DNA of 64,000 bases, taken from positions 17,807-81,806 of the forward strand of contig CAZPDP010000012.1 in NCBI GenBank assembly GCA_964585385.1, in the 5' to 3' direction. Of the stretch, positions 1 to 8,550 are shown piece by piece. Origin of the DNA: JAGXLC01 sp964585385 (GTDB taxonomy: Bacteria > Bacteroidota > Bacteroidia > Bacteroidales > UBA12077). A program made the translations under genes and the position numbers. How positions within the stretch are numbered: position 1 is the stretch's first letter; every line of letters starts with the position of its first letter. The notes under the pieces were generated by a model. That model saw nothing but the letters and a program-made list of their open reading frames with translations. It was not told where the DNA came from and ran no database searches.

Positions 1-502
1 GTTTTACTTTTTCGTTATTCAGGATATCGGGTAAGGTATTGTTTTCAAGATGTTTTAAATATTCATCTTTGTCCATTTTCCTGTTGAAACCAGAGATAAG
101 CTCTGCCCCCTCTTCTGCTTCTATCACATACCACATTTCTGTTTTACCATATGCATTATGCCTTTTTTTTGCCAGCTTATCACCGGGGTGTACCTGGATG
201 GAAAGCACGTCATCGGCATCTATGAATTTAATAAGCAATGGGAATTCAATTCCGTATTGCTTGTATATCTTCTCTCCCACCAAATCAGCCATATAAACCT
301 CTATGAGCTCCTGGAGGGTATTACCGGCCAGGTATCCATTGGATACCACAGATACATTCTCCTGAACAGCAGAAATTTCCCAGCTTTCCCCTATATTTTT
401 ATCTTCGGGTATGTTCTTATCCAAAACCTTTTTTAATCTTTGATCGCCCCAAATTTTTTCTTTAAAAATGGGGTTAAACTTTAAAGGATATAGTTCATGC
501 AT
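1..502 (-). CDS. manA: Mannose-6-phosphate isomerase, class I (partial, runs off left edge)
   Basis: Reading the minus strand from an ATG at 502 gives 167 residues that continue past the window edge. The protein interconverts mannose-6-phosphate and fructose-6-phosphate in the cytoplasm, feeding GDP-mannose and surface polysaccharide synthesis. Seen: the N-terminal KIWGD region, GESWE at residues 38-42, the zinc-binding IQVHPGDK segment with Gln103 and His105, and Glu122 in KTEMWYV, all characteristic of type I phosphomannose isomerases (cupin fold). The family's short form is about 320 residues, so roughly half is present. The frame has no internal stop. It is co-oriented with the aminotransferase upstream, about 50 bp away, so the two could be co-transcribed. 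Confidence 0.9.
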   Translation of the reverse strand, partial: MHELYPLKFNPIFKEKIWGDQRLKKVLDKNIPEDKNIGESWEISAVQENVSVVSNGYLAGNTLQELIEVYMADLVGEKIYKQYGIEFPLLIKFIDADDVLSIQVHPGDKLAKKRHNAYGKTEMWYVIEAEEGAELISGFNRKMDKDEYLKHLENNTLPDILNNEKVK

Positions 503-551
503 TGGTTTCTGTTTTTAGGTGTTTTTTGACTAATTTAAGAAAAAAAACGAA

Positions 552-1382
552 TTACCGGCTTTCGATATAACCCTCAATTTTCTCATTATACTTTACCATC
601 AGAAACTCTAAAAGTTCATGTTTAACCGGTAAAATTAAATCCACGACTTGTTTGACGGGCAATATCCTGGGTGATGTTCCTGTAATAAAGACAGCCTCGA
701 ATTCCTTAAACTCGTCTTTATGAATTTTTCTGAATTCAATTTCTATTTGATGTTCATTGCATAATTCAATAACTTTCTTCCTGGCAATTCCCTGCAGAAC
801 TGAATCATCAGGAGGAGTTATCAAACGACAGCCTTTTATTGCAAAAATGTTAGAACGGCTTCCTTCTGTCACCGAACCATCTCTTTCTACCAGAAAGGCT
901 TCATAAACATCTGAATCCTGAATGTGCTGGTCAGCAGTTTTCCTCGCTTCTGTGCCCAATACCTTGGCATTGGGATCTTTCCTTACCGCAGAACAAAAGA
1001 TAGCTTTTACTCCGTTCTTATACTGATTGGAATCCGGAAAAGAATATTCAGTAAAAAACATCAGGAAATTATACCGGTCCCTTTCGGGATAATCAAAGAA
1101 GTTAATGATCAACTTAATCTTCCCGGTTGATACATCATTATTATCAATTAAATCCTTTAAGCGCTGTCTGATTATTAACGGGTCTTCTTTTATTGACAGA
1201 TTCTCCAGCTTTATGGAATGAAAAAGCCTTGCCAGGTGATCTTCAAGAAAAATAGCGATACCTCGCTCAAACCTTATTATTTCATAGACTGAAAAACCGC
1301 TTAAAAAACAATAGGCTCCGAATTCTTCAGTTGAAAGCAACTGATCATTCAGTATAAAAGTATTCCCCAGACATTTCTCCAT
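552..1382 (-). CDS. Class IV PLP-dependent aminotransferase
   Basis: 276 residues, the usual size for fold-type IV aminotransferases (branched-chain aminotransferase, D-alanine aminotransferase, aminodeoxychorismate lyase). Seen: the likely PLP lysine Lys148 in EARKTADQ, and the family signature around residues 172-180 (TEGSRSNIF), which binds the cofactor, followed by LITPP and a late QGIARKKV segment. The substrate cannot be fixed from sequence. The N-terminal GNTFILNDQ opening resembles Bacteroidota proteins annotated simply as aminotransferase class IV; branched-chain amino acid transamination or 4-amino-4-deoxychorismate lyase activity are the main alternatives. A -7-like box (TAATTTTG, minus strand, 1391-1398) lies almost against the ATG, which would leave a very short leader. 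Confidence 0.85.
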   Translation of the reverse strand: MEKCLGNTFILNDQLLSTEEFGAYCFLSGFSVYEIIRFERGIAIFLEDHLARLFHSIKLENLSIKEDPLIIRQRLKDLIDNNDVSTGKIKLIINFFDYPERDRYNFLMFFTEYSFPDSNQYKNGVKAIFCSAVRKDPNAKVLGTEARKTADQHIQDSDVYEAFLVERDGSVTEGSRSNIFAIKGCRLITPPDDSVLQGIARKKVIELCNEHQIEIEFRKIHKDEFKEFEAVFITGTSPRILPVKQVVDLILPVKHELLEFLMVKYNEKIEGYIESR

Positions 1383-1617
1383 AATTCAGCCAAAATTATA
1401 ACATTTGAACAGAATTATAGAATAGCAATCAAACAATAACAAAATAATTTCGTTTAAAATAGTAAATAACTAAATCTCTAGTACCCTTCTGTCAAGTAAT
1501 CTGGTATTTACTAGAATTTGTTAAGCCTGGATAGAATACAAAAAATCTTATATTAATTATTATATTCGCTCTTTAACCGTATAAACAATAAATACAATAT
1601 TTAAAAGAACAACCATT

Positions 1618-2589
1618 ATGAACTGTAAGTCTTATTTCTTGATCGTTATATCATCTTTTATATTCATCTTCAGCTCCTGTCAGGAAAATACAGGTCCATA
1701 TTTAGGTGGAGGTGGTGGCGGTGGTTCCGACCAATGGGAGGATTACACCAAAGCCAATGGACTTGTAAATAATAATGTTCGGGCTCTTGGAGTAGACCCG
1801 GGGGATACTCTTTGGGTAGGCACTTCCGGCGGACTATCCAAATTCGATGGTTCCGGATGGACCAATTACACAGAAGAGGATGGTTTGATAAGCGATACGG
1901 TAAGAGCAATTGTAGTGGATAAAACCGGAAATATCTGGATTGGAACAAACAGGGGGCTTTCAAAATTCAATCACAACAACTGGAAGAATTATACAAAAGA
2001 AAACGGCCTACCAAGCAATAATATACATACCCTGGCATTAGACCAAAACAATAATCTCTGGATTGGAACAGACAGCAACAGCATTTCAAGATTCAATGGC
2101 TCTACTTTTAAAAATTATGTGGTTATAGAAAAATTTGGTACCATCAATACCCTTTGTTTTGACAACCAGGACAACCTTTGGGTTGGCAGTGAGTTTTCCG
2201 GTCTATCAAAACTGGATTTGACAACAATGGACTGGCGGCATTATGTTAATGATTTGAATATGTCAGTTAGCGGTTCCCTGTGTACCCCTACCGAACTATG
2301 GTTTGCTGTTTATGGCGAAGGTGTTTACCGCTTTTCTGATAACCTATGGGAGCCTTTCGATGAAGAGGATGGTTTGATTTCAAAATACATCAATGTTATT
2401 GAAGAAGACCATTCTAATAGCATATGGTTTGGAACCAGCGAAGGGCTTTCACGTTATGACGGGACCACCTGGACAAATCACTCAGTGGCCACAGGGCTTG
2501 TCGGAAATACTGTGTTCGACCTGGCGGTGGATTCAGAAAATAATTTATGGGTGGCAACAGGTAAAGGATTATCAAAATCAAAAAATTAA
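1618..2589 (+). CDS. Two-component-regulator-propeller repeat lipoprotein
   Basis: 323 residues. The N-terminus is a lipoprotein signal (basic MNCK start, hydrophobic core, FSSC lipobox near residue 20), followed by a glycine run of seven. The rest is made of about six repeats of the Reg_prop type, each with a pattern such as GLVNNNVRALGVD..LWVGT.GGLSKFDG. These repeats build beta-propellers and normally form the periplasmic sensor half of Bacteroidota hybrid or LytS-like kinases. Here there is no kinase, membrane segment or C-terminal domain, so this is a free-standing lipid-anchored propeller. Its ligand and partner are unknown. The ATG at 1618 is the only start that keeps the signal peptide. 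Confidence 0.85.
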   Translation: MNCKSYFLIVISSFIFIFSSCQENTGPYLGGGGGGGSDQWEDYTKANGLVNNNVRALGVDPGDTLWVGTSGGLSKFDGSGWTNYTEEDGLISDTVRAIVVDKTGNIWIGTNRGLSKFNHNNWKNYTKENGLPSNNIHTLALDQNNNLWIGTDSNSISRFNGSTFKNYVVIEKFGTINTLCFDNQDNLWVGSEFSGLSKLDLTTMDWRHYVNDLNMSVSGSLCTPTELWFAVYGEGVYRFSDNLWEPFDEEDGLISKYINVIEEDHSNSIWFGTSEGLSRYDGTTWTNHSVATGLVGNTVFDLAVDSENNLWVATGKGLSKSKN

Positions 2590-2809
2590 TTACCCGATTA
2601 TTTTATTTTTACTACTCCCCTCATCCCAGGTATTTTCCCAGGTTAAGTATATTGAGGTGAACATCAATCAGCCTGGTTTATCTGAATGCCTGAGCACATC
2701 AGTTGGAAATCCACAAGAAATGAATGCTGATGTAAAAATTTATCCCAACCCGAATAAAAACATCTTTCCTGTAATTTTTTCCTCTTTTTTTCATCCTACT
2801 ACAAAATGA
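2585..2809 (+). pseudogene. Remnant of a T9SS-targeted secreted protein
   Basis: Directly after the propeller lipoprotein, in the next frame, an open stretch lacks any ATG but reads like a signal peptide (IILFLLLPSSQVFSQ) followed by about 50 residues containing VKIYPNPNKNIF. The YPNP motif is the hallmark opening of the type A T9SS C-terminal sorting domain. The stretch stops about 15 residues after YPNP, whereas the domain usually runs 70 or more. Lacking both a normal start and most of the sorting domain, it looks like a decayed or truncated gene. A functional short protein starting at an ATT codon is possible but unlikely. The roughly 160 bases from here to 2970 hold nothing I recognise. 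Confidence 0.45.
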
Positions 2810-2970
2810 TTTGCATAAAACGGTAAAATGTTTCTCCGTTCAATTTCGTACAGGTATTGTAACATTCCCGTACGATAAAAAAGACATACAAATCATTTAT
2901 TACACTGATAAACAGAACATAATCTTTTTGGCACATATATTGAGAATGTTTTCATCAAATAAAAAAATTT

Positions 2971-3666
2971 ATGATAAGACTTGATTCGCTCCATAAATCT
3001 TATATTACAGGAAGAAATAAACTTCATGTACTGAAGGGTATAGATTTGCATATTGAAGAAGGTGAGATGGTGTCAATTATGGGCTCTTCCGGTTCCGGAA
3101 AATCAACACTGCTTAATGTGCTGGGTATACTTGATGGGTACGATGAAGGAGAATACAGGCTTAACAATCATCTTATCACAGAACTTTCGGAAAAGAAAGC
3201 CGCACAATACAGAAATAGCATGATTGGCTTTGTCTTTCAGTCATTCAACCTCATATCTTTTAAAAATGCCATGGAAAATGTGGCTTTACCTTTATACTAT
3301 CAAAAAGTAGGGCGCCGAAAAAGAAATAGAATAGCCATGGAGTACCTTGATATGATGGGACTTAAAGACTGGGCGGAGCACATGCCCAATGAGCTCTCAG
3401 GGGGTCAGAAACAGCGTGTAGCCATAGCCCGTGCACTCATAAACAAGCCCAAAGTGATTCTTGCTGATGAACCTACCGGCGCCCTGGATACAGGAACTTC
3501 TTATGAAATGATGAAAGTGCTGAAAAATGTGAATGAATCAGGCATTACTGTCATAATCGTGACTCATGAAAAAGATATCTCAGAAATGACCAATCGCATT
3601 ATTCGACTTAAAGATGGCATCATCGAAGGTAATAACCAGGAAGAAAAGATGAAAGCTTATGTTTGA
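2971..3666 (+). CDS. ABC transporter ATP-binding protein, MacB/LolD family
   Basis: 231 residues; a complete ABC ATPase. Walker A GSSGSGKST lies near residue 38, the signature LSGGQKQR near 142, and Walker B VILADEPTGALD near 163, followed by the VTHEKD switch. The ADEPTGALD form of Walker B is typical of the MacB/LolD/FtsE group, which drives mechanotransmission-type permeases rather than classical transport channels. It overlaps the first permease by 8 bp, so translation is probably coupled. With the two FtsX-type permeases and the adaptor it forms a tripartite efflux or lipoprotein/peptide export system. An outer-membrane TolC partner is not encoded here. The substrate is unknown. Confidence 0.93.
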   Translation: MIRLDSLHKSYITGRNKLHVLKGIDLHIEEGEMVSIMGSSGSGKSTLLNVLGILDGYDEGEYRLNNHLITELSEKKAAQYRNSMIGFVFQSFNLISFKNAMENVALPLYYQKVGRRKRNRIAMEYLDMMGLKDWAEHMPNELSGGQKQRVAIARALINKPKVILADEPTGALDTGTSYEMMKVLKNVNESGITVIIVTHEKDISEMTNRIIRLKDGIIEGNNQEEKMKAYV

Positions 3667-4891
3667 CAGGGATAAATGGGAAGAAATCCTGCATACGATC
3701 AAGCAGAATAAACTCCGCACCTTTCTGACTGGTTTCAGCGTTGCATGGGGCATTTTTATGCTTATCATTTTACTGGGATCGGGAAATGGATTACAAAATG
3801 GCATCGAGTACCAATTCAGAGATGATGCTACAAACAGCATCTTTGTTTACCGGGGTCGTACCAGTGAAATCTACAAAGGCCTCAATAAAGGAAGGTTAAT
3901 ACAGCTTGACATGGAAGATTATCAATGGATAAAAAAAAACCTGCCCAATGTCCGGAATGCTTCGGCCCGCTACAATATTTACGGTGACAATAAAATTTCT
4001 TATAAAAATGAATACGGAGACTTTGACATTCGCACAGTGCATCCGGATTACAGTAAAATTGAAAAAACTATACCCATAGAAGGCCGCTTCATTAACGACA
4101 ATGATATACGGGAAAACAGGAAAGTTGCCTGCATAGGGAAAGAAGTAAAAGAAGTGCTTTTTAAAAGTGAAAATCCTATAGGAAAGCACATCAAAATAAA
4201 TAATATCTCTTTCAAAGTGGTTGGGGTTTTTGATGATGAAGGCGGAGGCAGGGAGCTCAGACGTCTGTACCTGCCTGTCACAACGGCACAGCAAATTTTC
4301 AGCAGGGATAACAAAGTTCACGCGCTTGTCTTTACTACAGATTTGTTAGATGGCGAAGAAAGCAAAAAGATGGTCAGGGCCCTTAGAGGCAAACTTGCCC
4401 AAAAACACCACTTCAGTGAAAATGATGAAAGCGCCCTTTACATCAATAATAACGTGGAACGATACACTCAGTTCAGAAGCGTGTTTGCAGCCATAGACCT
4501 GTTTATCTGGATTATTGGAATCGGTACCATTATAGCAGGTATTGTGGGTGTAAGTAATATTATGATTATCCTGGTTAAGGAACGAACGCAGGAAATTGGC
4601 ATTCGAAAAGCCATTGGCGCAACTCCCGGCTCAATAATAGGGCTTATTTTGATGGAATCGGTATTGATCACAACTTTTGCCGGATACATTGGACTGGTAT
4701 TGGGGGTGGGCATTTTAAGCCTGATTTCAAACACCATAACTGCCAATGACTTTTTTATGAATCCACAGGTTGATATTACAATTGCTTTGAGTGCCACACT
4801 GCTTCTCGTAATTTCGGGTATGATTGCAGGTCTGTTCCCGGCAAGAAAAGCAGCCCAAATCAAGCCCATTGTGGCATTGCGTGATGAATAA
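3659..4891 (+). CDS. ABC transporter permease, MacB-like (FtsX family), first copy
   Basis: 410 residues with MacB topology: one N-terminal membrane segment (about 22-42), a periplasmic MacB_PCD domain (about 45-265), and three C-terminal membrane helices. Seen: the conserved N-terminal KQNKLRTFLTGFSVAWGIFML segment, split here only by family variation, the IMIILVKERTQEIGIRKAIGA signature before the second helix, and the final GLFPARKAAQIKPIVALR. These are diagnostic of FtsX-like permeases paired with ATPases such as the one just upstream. It shares clear architecture with the next gene, 12 bp downstream, so the two probably form a heterodimer. The ATG at 3659 overlaps the end of the ATPase gene. 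Confidence 0.92.
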   Translation: MFDRDKWEEILHTIKQNKLRTFLTGFSVAWGIFMLIILLGSGNGLQNGIEYQFRDDATNSIFVYRGRTSEIYKGLNKGRLIQLDMEDYQWIKKNLPNVRNASARYNIYGDNKISYKNEYGDFDIRTVHPDYSKIEKTIPIEGRFINDNDIRENRKVACIGKEVKEVLFKSENPIGKHIKINNISFKVVGVFDDEGGGRELRRLYLPVTTAQQIFSRDNKVHALVFTTDLLDGEESKKMVRALRGKLAQKHHFSENDESALYINNNVERYTQFRSVFAAIDLFIWIIGIGTIIAGIVGVSNIMIILVKERTQEIGIRKAIGATPGSIIGLILMESVLITTFAGYIGLVLGVGILSLISNTITANDFFMNPQVDITIALSATLLLVISGMIAGLFPARKAAQIKPIVALRDE

Positions 4892-4903
4892 AACAAAAAC
4901 GAG

Positions 4904-6175
4904 ATGTTTGACTTAGACAGATGGCAACAAATATACAGTGTACTCAAAAAGAATAAGCTAAGGACTTTCTTAACAGCCTTCGGTGTATTCTGGGGTATTT
5001 TTATGCTGGTTATTATGCTTGGTTCAGGCAACGGCCTGATAAACGGTATTACACAGGGCATTGGCGACTTTGCTACCAATAGTTTCTTTATGTGGTCGCA
5101 ACAAACCACCGTGGATTACCAAGGATATCCGAAGGGAAGAAGAATCAACTTTAAAAACAAGGATATTGAAACCCTGAGAATGAATGTTGAAGGGATTGAG
5201 CACATAGCTCCGAAGATGCAGATGGGAAGCTACAATGGCAATGGAACGGACAACGTTGTCAGGGGACTGAAATCGGGTTCATTTACCATTAGCGGCGACT
5301 ATCCTGAATTTAATGAAATTGATCCGGCTGTTATGATTAATGGGAGGTTCATTAACAAAACAGATATAGAGGAGAAAAGAAAGGTAGCAGTGCTTGGCAG
5401 AAGGGTTTACGAGGAGCTGTTTGACCCAAATGAAAAAGCAATCGGGGAATACATCAGGATACAAGGAGTATATTTCCAGGTGATTGGCATTTTCAAACCT
5501 TTAAATCCAAACATAAATTTCGGAGGAGATAAAGAACGTTCCATAATCCTTCCTTTTACAACATTTCAGCAGGTCTACAACTTTGGAGACAACATTGGAT
5601 TTATGGCCATAACAGCAAAAAAAGGATATGAGGCGAAGGACCTGGAAGAAAAAGCCATCCGTATTATGAAAAAGGTTCACACCATTGCGCCCGAAGACGA
5701 TCAAGCCATTGGACATATTAACATTGAAAAAGAATACAAAAAGATGGTCGGGCTATTCACAGGAATTGGAGTTTTAATCTGGATTGTAGGTACAGGAACA
5801 CTTCTGGCAGGCATAATCGGGGTGAGCAATATTATGCTTGTGGTTGTAAAAGAACGCACCGTTGAAATAGGTATACAACGGGCAATCGGAGCAACTCCAG
5901 GCAATATAATCAGCCAGATAATCAGTGAAGCATTGGTATTAACAGTTTTTGCCGGTTATATGGGACTTGTTACGGGTGTGGGTATCCTGGAGTTACTCAA
6001 CTTTGCCCTGGTTAATTCCGGAGCTAATACAGAGATGTTCAAAAATCCGCAAATCAATTTTAATATAGCGATTGCATCGCTCGCCATTTTGGCATTTTTC
6101 GGTATTATAGCCGGATTGTTGCCAGCCCGGAGAGCTGTTAAAATAAGACCAATCGAAGCAATTAGAAACAATTAA
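4904..6175 (+). CDS. ABC transporter permease, MacB-like (FtsX family), second copy
   Basis: 423 residues, paralogous to the preceding gene and starting with nearly the same pattern (MFDLDRWQQI versus MFDRDKWEEI). It has an N-terminal membrane helix, a periplasmic MacB_PCD domain, and a C-terminal three-helix FtsX domain with VVVKERTVEIGIQRAIGA and a final GLLPARRAVKIRPIEAIR. Tandem non-identical MacB-like permeases after one ATPase are common in Bacteroidota and imply a heterodimeric membrane unit served by one nucleotide-binding protein. The adaptor gene follows 15 bp downstream. Substrate unknown; macrolide or peptide efflux and export of envelope material are both possible. Confidence 0.92.
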   Translation: MFDLDRWQQIYSVLKKNKLRTFLTAFGVFWGIFMLVIMLGSGNGLINGITQGIGDFATNSFFMWSQQTTVDYQGYPKGRRINFKNKDIETLRMNVEGIEHIAPKMQMGSYNGNGTDNVVRGLKSGSFTISGDYPEFNEIDPAVMINGRFINKTDIEEKRKVAVLGRRVYEELFDPNEKAIGEYIRIQGVYFQVIGIFKPLNPNINFGGDKERSIILPFTTFQQVYNFGDNIGFMAITAKKGYEAKDLEEKAIRIMKKVHTIAPEDDQAIGHINIEKEYKKMVGLFTGIGVLIWIVGTGTLLAGIIGVSNIMLVVVKERTVEIGIQRAIGATPGNIISQIISEALVLTVFAGYMGLVTGVGILELLNFALVNSGANTEMFKNPQINFNIAIASLAILAFFGIIAGLLPARRAVKIRPIEAIRNN

Positions 6176-6190
6176 AATGTAAATGAAAAA

Positions 6191-7294
6191 ATGAAAAAAG
6201 TTCTGAGAATTATTTTGATCACAGCGATTGTTGCAGTTTTTGGAGGAACCATTTTCTATCTGTTCAATAAGTCGAAGGAAAAGCCTGTGATTTATCAAAC
6301 AAAACAGCCTTTCTATACTGATATAGTTAAGAAAACAGTGGCCACAGGGGAAGTGGTTCCGCGAAAGGAAATTGAAATAAAACCCCAGGTTTCAGGAATC
6401 GTTCATGAAGTGTATGTTGAACCCGGAGACAAAGTGGAAGAAGGCGACTTAATGGCCAAGATAAAGATTATTCCGAACATGGTCAGTCTGAATAATGCCA
6501 GGACCCGCGTAAATAAGGCAAAAATCAATTTTGAAGATGCAAAGCTGGCTTATGAAAGACAGGCAAAGGTATTCGAGAAAGGTGTGATTCCTGAAGCCGA
6601 ATACCAGAAATACAAGGTCGAATTTGAAAACGCTAAAGAAGAACTGGAAGCGGCAAAAAATAACCTTCAGCTTATAAAAGAGGGCGCAATAGATAAAGCC
6701 GGAGAAAATTCCAACACGATGATTCGCTCCACCGTTGCGGGCATGGTGCTTGACGTACCAGTGGAAAAAGGAAATTCTGTAATTGAAGCCAACAATTTTA
6801 ATGACGGAACGACCATTGCCAGTGTTGCCGATATGAACGATATGATTTTCAAAGGAAAAGTGGATGAAACCGAGGTAGGTCGGTTAGAACAAGGAATGGA
6901 ACTTGAATTACAAATAGGAGCCATCAACGATGAGAGATTCATTGCAATTCTTGAATATATAGCGCCAAAAGGTGTGGAAGAAAACGGCGCTGTACAATTC
7001 GAAATCAAAGCCAACGTTAAACTGAAAGAAGAACAATTTATCCGTGCAGGCTACAGCGCTAATGCCAACATTATCATAGAAAAGAAAGACAGTGTCCTGG
7101 CCATTTCCGAAAGCCTGCTGCAGTTTAAAAACGATACAACTTACATTGAAGTGGAAACCGAACCCCAGATGTTTGAAAAACGTTACCCTGAATTTGGAAT
7201 TTCCGACGGTGTAAATATTGAAATCAAGTCTGGTCTGACTGAAGAGGCCAAAATAAAAGATCCTGTTAAACGTGAAAAAGATACAGAATCATGA
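6191..7294 (+). CDS. Periplasmic adaptor subunit (HlyD/MacA family)
   Basis: 367 residues. An N-terminal membrane anchor (about residues 5-26) is followed by a biotinyl-lipoyl-like half motif (PQVSGIVHEVYVEPGDKVEEGDLMAKI), shown here only as its family pattern, an alpha-helical hairpin rich in Lys/Glu/Ala (about 95-160), a second lipoyl half (STVAGMVLDVPVEKGNSV) and a beta-barrel domain. This is the layout of membrane fusion proteins that link an inner-membrane MacB-type pump to an outer-membrane channel. It is last in the operon, 15 bp after the second permease. Its stop overlaps the start of a 20-codon ORF (ATGA). Confidence 0.92.
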   Translation: MKKVLRIILITAIVAVFGGTIFYLFNKSKEKPVIYQTKQPFYTDIVKKTVATGEVVPRKEIEIKPQVSGIVHEVYVEPGDKVEEGDLMAKIKIIPNMVSLNNARTRVNKAKINFEDAKLAYERQAKVFEKGVIPEAEYQKYKVEFENAKEELEAAKNNLQLIKEGAIDKAGENSNTMIRSTVAGMVLDVPVEKGNSVIEANNFNDGTTIASVADMNDMIFKGKVDETEVGRLEQGMELELQIGAINDERFIAILEYIAPKGVEENGAVQFEIKANVKLKEEQFIRAGYSANANIIIEKKDSVLAISESLLQFKNDTTYIEVETEPQMFEKRYPEFGISDGVNIEIKSGLTEEAKIKDPVKREKDTES

Positions 7295-7353
7295 TAGCCA
7301 TTTTTATTGCATTTATTTCATTTCTGATTGTATTGATAAAAGGCCTGTTCTAA
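7291..7353 (+). CDS. Possible 20-aa membrane microprotein coupled to the efflux operon
   Basis: The adaptor stop codon overlaps an ATG in the ATGA arrangement, opening a 20-codon frame that encodes an almost wholly hydrophobic peptide (isoleucine, phenylalanine, leucine and alanine with one lysine near the end), long enough for one membrane helix. Such coupled micro-ORFs sometimes encode regulatory subunits of transporters. Twenty codons is short enough to arise by chance, and no family is recognised. The frame ends immediately before a palindromic repeat at 7354. Confidence 0.3.
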   Translation: MIAIFIAFISFLIVLIKGLF

Positions 7354-7396
7354 CCCGAATAATTCATGAATTATTCGTATCTCCGATAGGTTTCGG
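7354..7396. repeat. Dispersed palindromic intergenic repeat, copy A
   Basis: A perfect 22-bp palindrome at 7356-7377 (half-site CGAATAATTCA), preceded by CC and followed by a TATCTCCGATAGG tail. Related sequences occur at 60281-60318 and 52883-52916, always between genes. It could act as a transcription terminator stem, a protein-binding site or a mobile palindromic repeat. Confidence 0.6.
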
Positions 7397-7414
7397 TCAA
7401 TTTATCAGGAAAGT

Positions 7415-7849
7415 TTAAAACTTAATCTCTATAACCGCTTCATAGATGGTTTGATCCGGAATTCCTCCGGTTTCGTAGGTATAATAATCCATATCAATAA
7501 TAAACTCCCGTATTTACCCGGATATTTTGAGTTAACCTGCTTTCTGTATTCCTGGTTGATTTGACCACCAAAAAGACCACCCATGGTAAAACCAAAATCG
7601 GCTGAATTGAAAAGACCAATTCGTTCCAGGAACATTGTTCCCTGTATGCGGCAGGGATTTATTTTTTGTTCAAAATCAAGCCAGGGGCGGTGCACCAAAC
7701 CTCCTTCCAGATAAGGTTCAGAAATAAAAAGCTTTATTTTCTGTGATAATTGTTGTGTCAGCGGTGTTCTCTGCTAATGAGAGACTACTAAAGAAAATAG
7801 AATTACATACAATGAAAACAAACCAAATCTTTATTCTTAAAACTTTCAT
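7415..7849 (-). pseudogene. Frameshifted outer-membrane/secreted protein gene
   Basis: On the minus strand an ATG at 7849 opens a signal peptide (MKVLRIKIWFVFIVC, then a hydrophobic stretch ending SLSLAEN). The frame then hits a stop, while the neighbouring frame continues sensibly as LFISEPYLEGGLVHRPWLDF up to KYPGKYG. A second shift is then needed to reach DMDYYTYETGG and a C-terminal IEIKF. The final phenylalanine preceded by alternating polar and hydrophobic residues is typical of outer-membrane beta-barrels. Each shift is repaired by adding one base in a short run (A near 7733, G near 7509). The reconstructed product is about 140 residues. Either a real pseudogene or two assembly errors; no family recognised. 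Confidence 0.55.
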
Positions 7850-7888
7850 CTTTTTCAGACAAAGAAAACAAAATTTTACAATAATTTA

Positions 7889-7931
7889 ATCAAAAAGTCC
7901 CTGCCCAATGGAAATAGGCAGGGCTTTTTTT
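7889..7931 (-). terminator. Rho-independent terminator
   Basis: A GTCCCTGCC / GGCAGGGC hairpin with an 11-base loop, flanked by CAAAAAG on the left and CTTTTTTT on the right. On the minus strand it follows the outer-membrane gene at 7943 and gives a T run; it could also work on the plus strand. Confidence 0.8.
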
Positions 7932-7942
7932 AACTTCGAAAC

Positions 7943-8413
7943 TCAGAATGTATATCTTATGGAAATTGCTGCACCGTATGCCCAAAATCCTGGGAATCCT
8001 GTAAGATTAAAACTGGGCTTGTAATCAGCACTAATTGTGAAAGGTATTTCCCCAATATTATACTCCAGTCCGAGTATTCCGTCCAGACCCAGTACAATAT
8101 GGTTTCCTTCATTCAGAGAAACTCCGGGAAAATCGTCGTTCCATTGGGCAATATGAGCTCCGGCACCGTAATACCAGTAAAGTCTTTCTACTTCAAAAGC
8201 AGGGGCATGTAGTTCATATAAACCTGTAATACCTCCTCCCCAGGTACCTGCAGAAAGAATACCCTCGACAGCAGCATTTTCGTCCACAAAATGCTTCACT
8301 GTAATTCCAGATGCGAATGCACCGCGAATACCTGCACTGGTCTGGTAGCCCTGAGAAAAACCAATTTTACATATAAACATTATAATTATAACCAACCATA
8401 AATTCTTTTTCAT
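7943..8413 (-). CDS. Small outer-membrane beta-barrel protein
   Basis: 156 residues. A signal peptide (MKKNLWLVIIIMFICKIGFSQ, cleavage after GFSQ) is followed by alternating hydrophobic and polar strands with many glycines and aromatics (YWYYGAGAHIAQW, GLEYNIGEIPFTISADYKP) and a C-terminal aromatic signature ending IRYTF. This fits the eight-stranded outer-membrane barrels common in Bacteroidota. There is no enzymatic motif, so a structural or adhesion-related role can only be guessed. A terminator lies directly downstream, so it is probably a single-gene transcript. Confidence 0.8.
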   Translation of the reverse strand: MKKNLWLVIIIMFICKIGFSQGYQTSAGIRGAFASGITVKHFVDENAAVEGILSAGTWGGGITGLYELHAPAFEVERLYWYYGAGAHIAQWNDDFPGVSLNEGNHIVLGLDGILGLEYNIGEIPFTISADYKPSFNLTGFPGFWAYGAAISIRYTF

Positions 8414-8521
8414 TGTTTGATCTTTTTTGTGAATAAAATTGCATTTATGCTAAATTCATGCCAAATTTAATCAATTGTGTTTAACTGATATCTATCAAAA
8501 TATTTTTCTGTTAAACTTTCA

Positions 8522-8529
8522 TATATTTG
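8522..8529 (+). promoter_or_regulatory. Bacteroidota-type -7 box (TATATTTG)
   Basis: Matches the TAnnTTTG consensus of the Bacteroidota primary sigma factor. No TTTG lies at the expected distance upstream, so it is only a half match. A start of transcription near 8535 excludes an upstream TTG codon at 8527 and supports the ATG at 8551. Confidence 0.4.
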
Positions 8530-8550
8530 AACCCAATAGAAATAAAGGCT

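Noticed and set aside
4468..5109. 213-codon minus-strand frame inside the permease genes
   Set aside because: Spans two real genes in antisense and has no start context or recognisable domain.
8527..8550. Upstream TTG start for the substrate-binding protein
   Set aside because: It overlaps the likely -7 box and would place extra residues before a standard lipoprotein signal.
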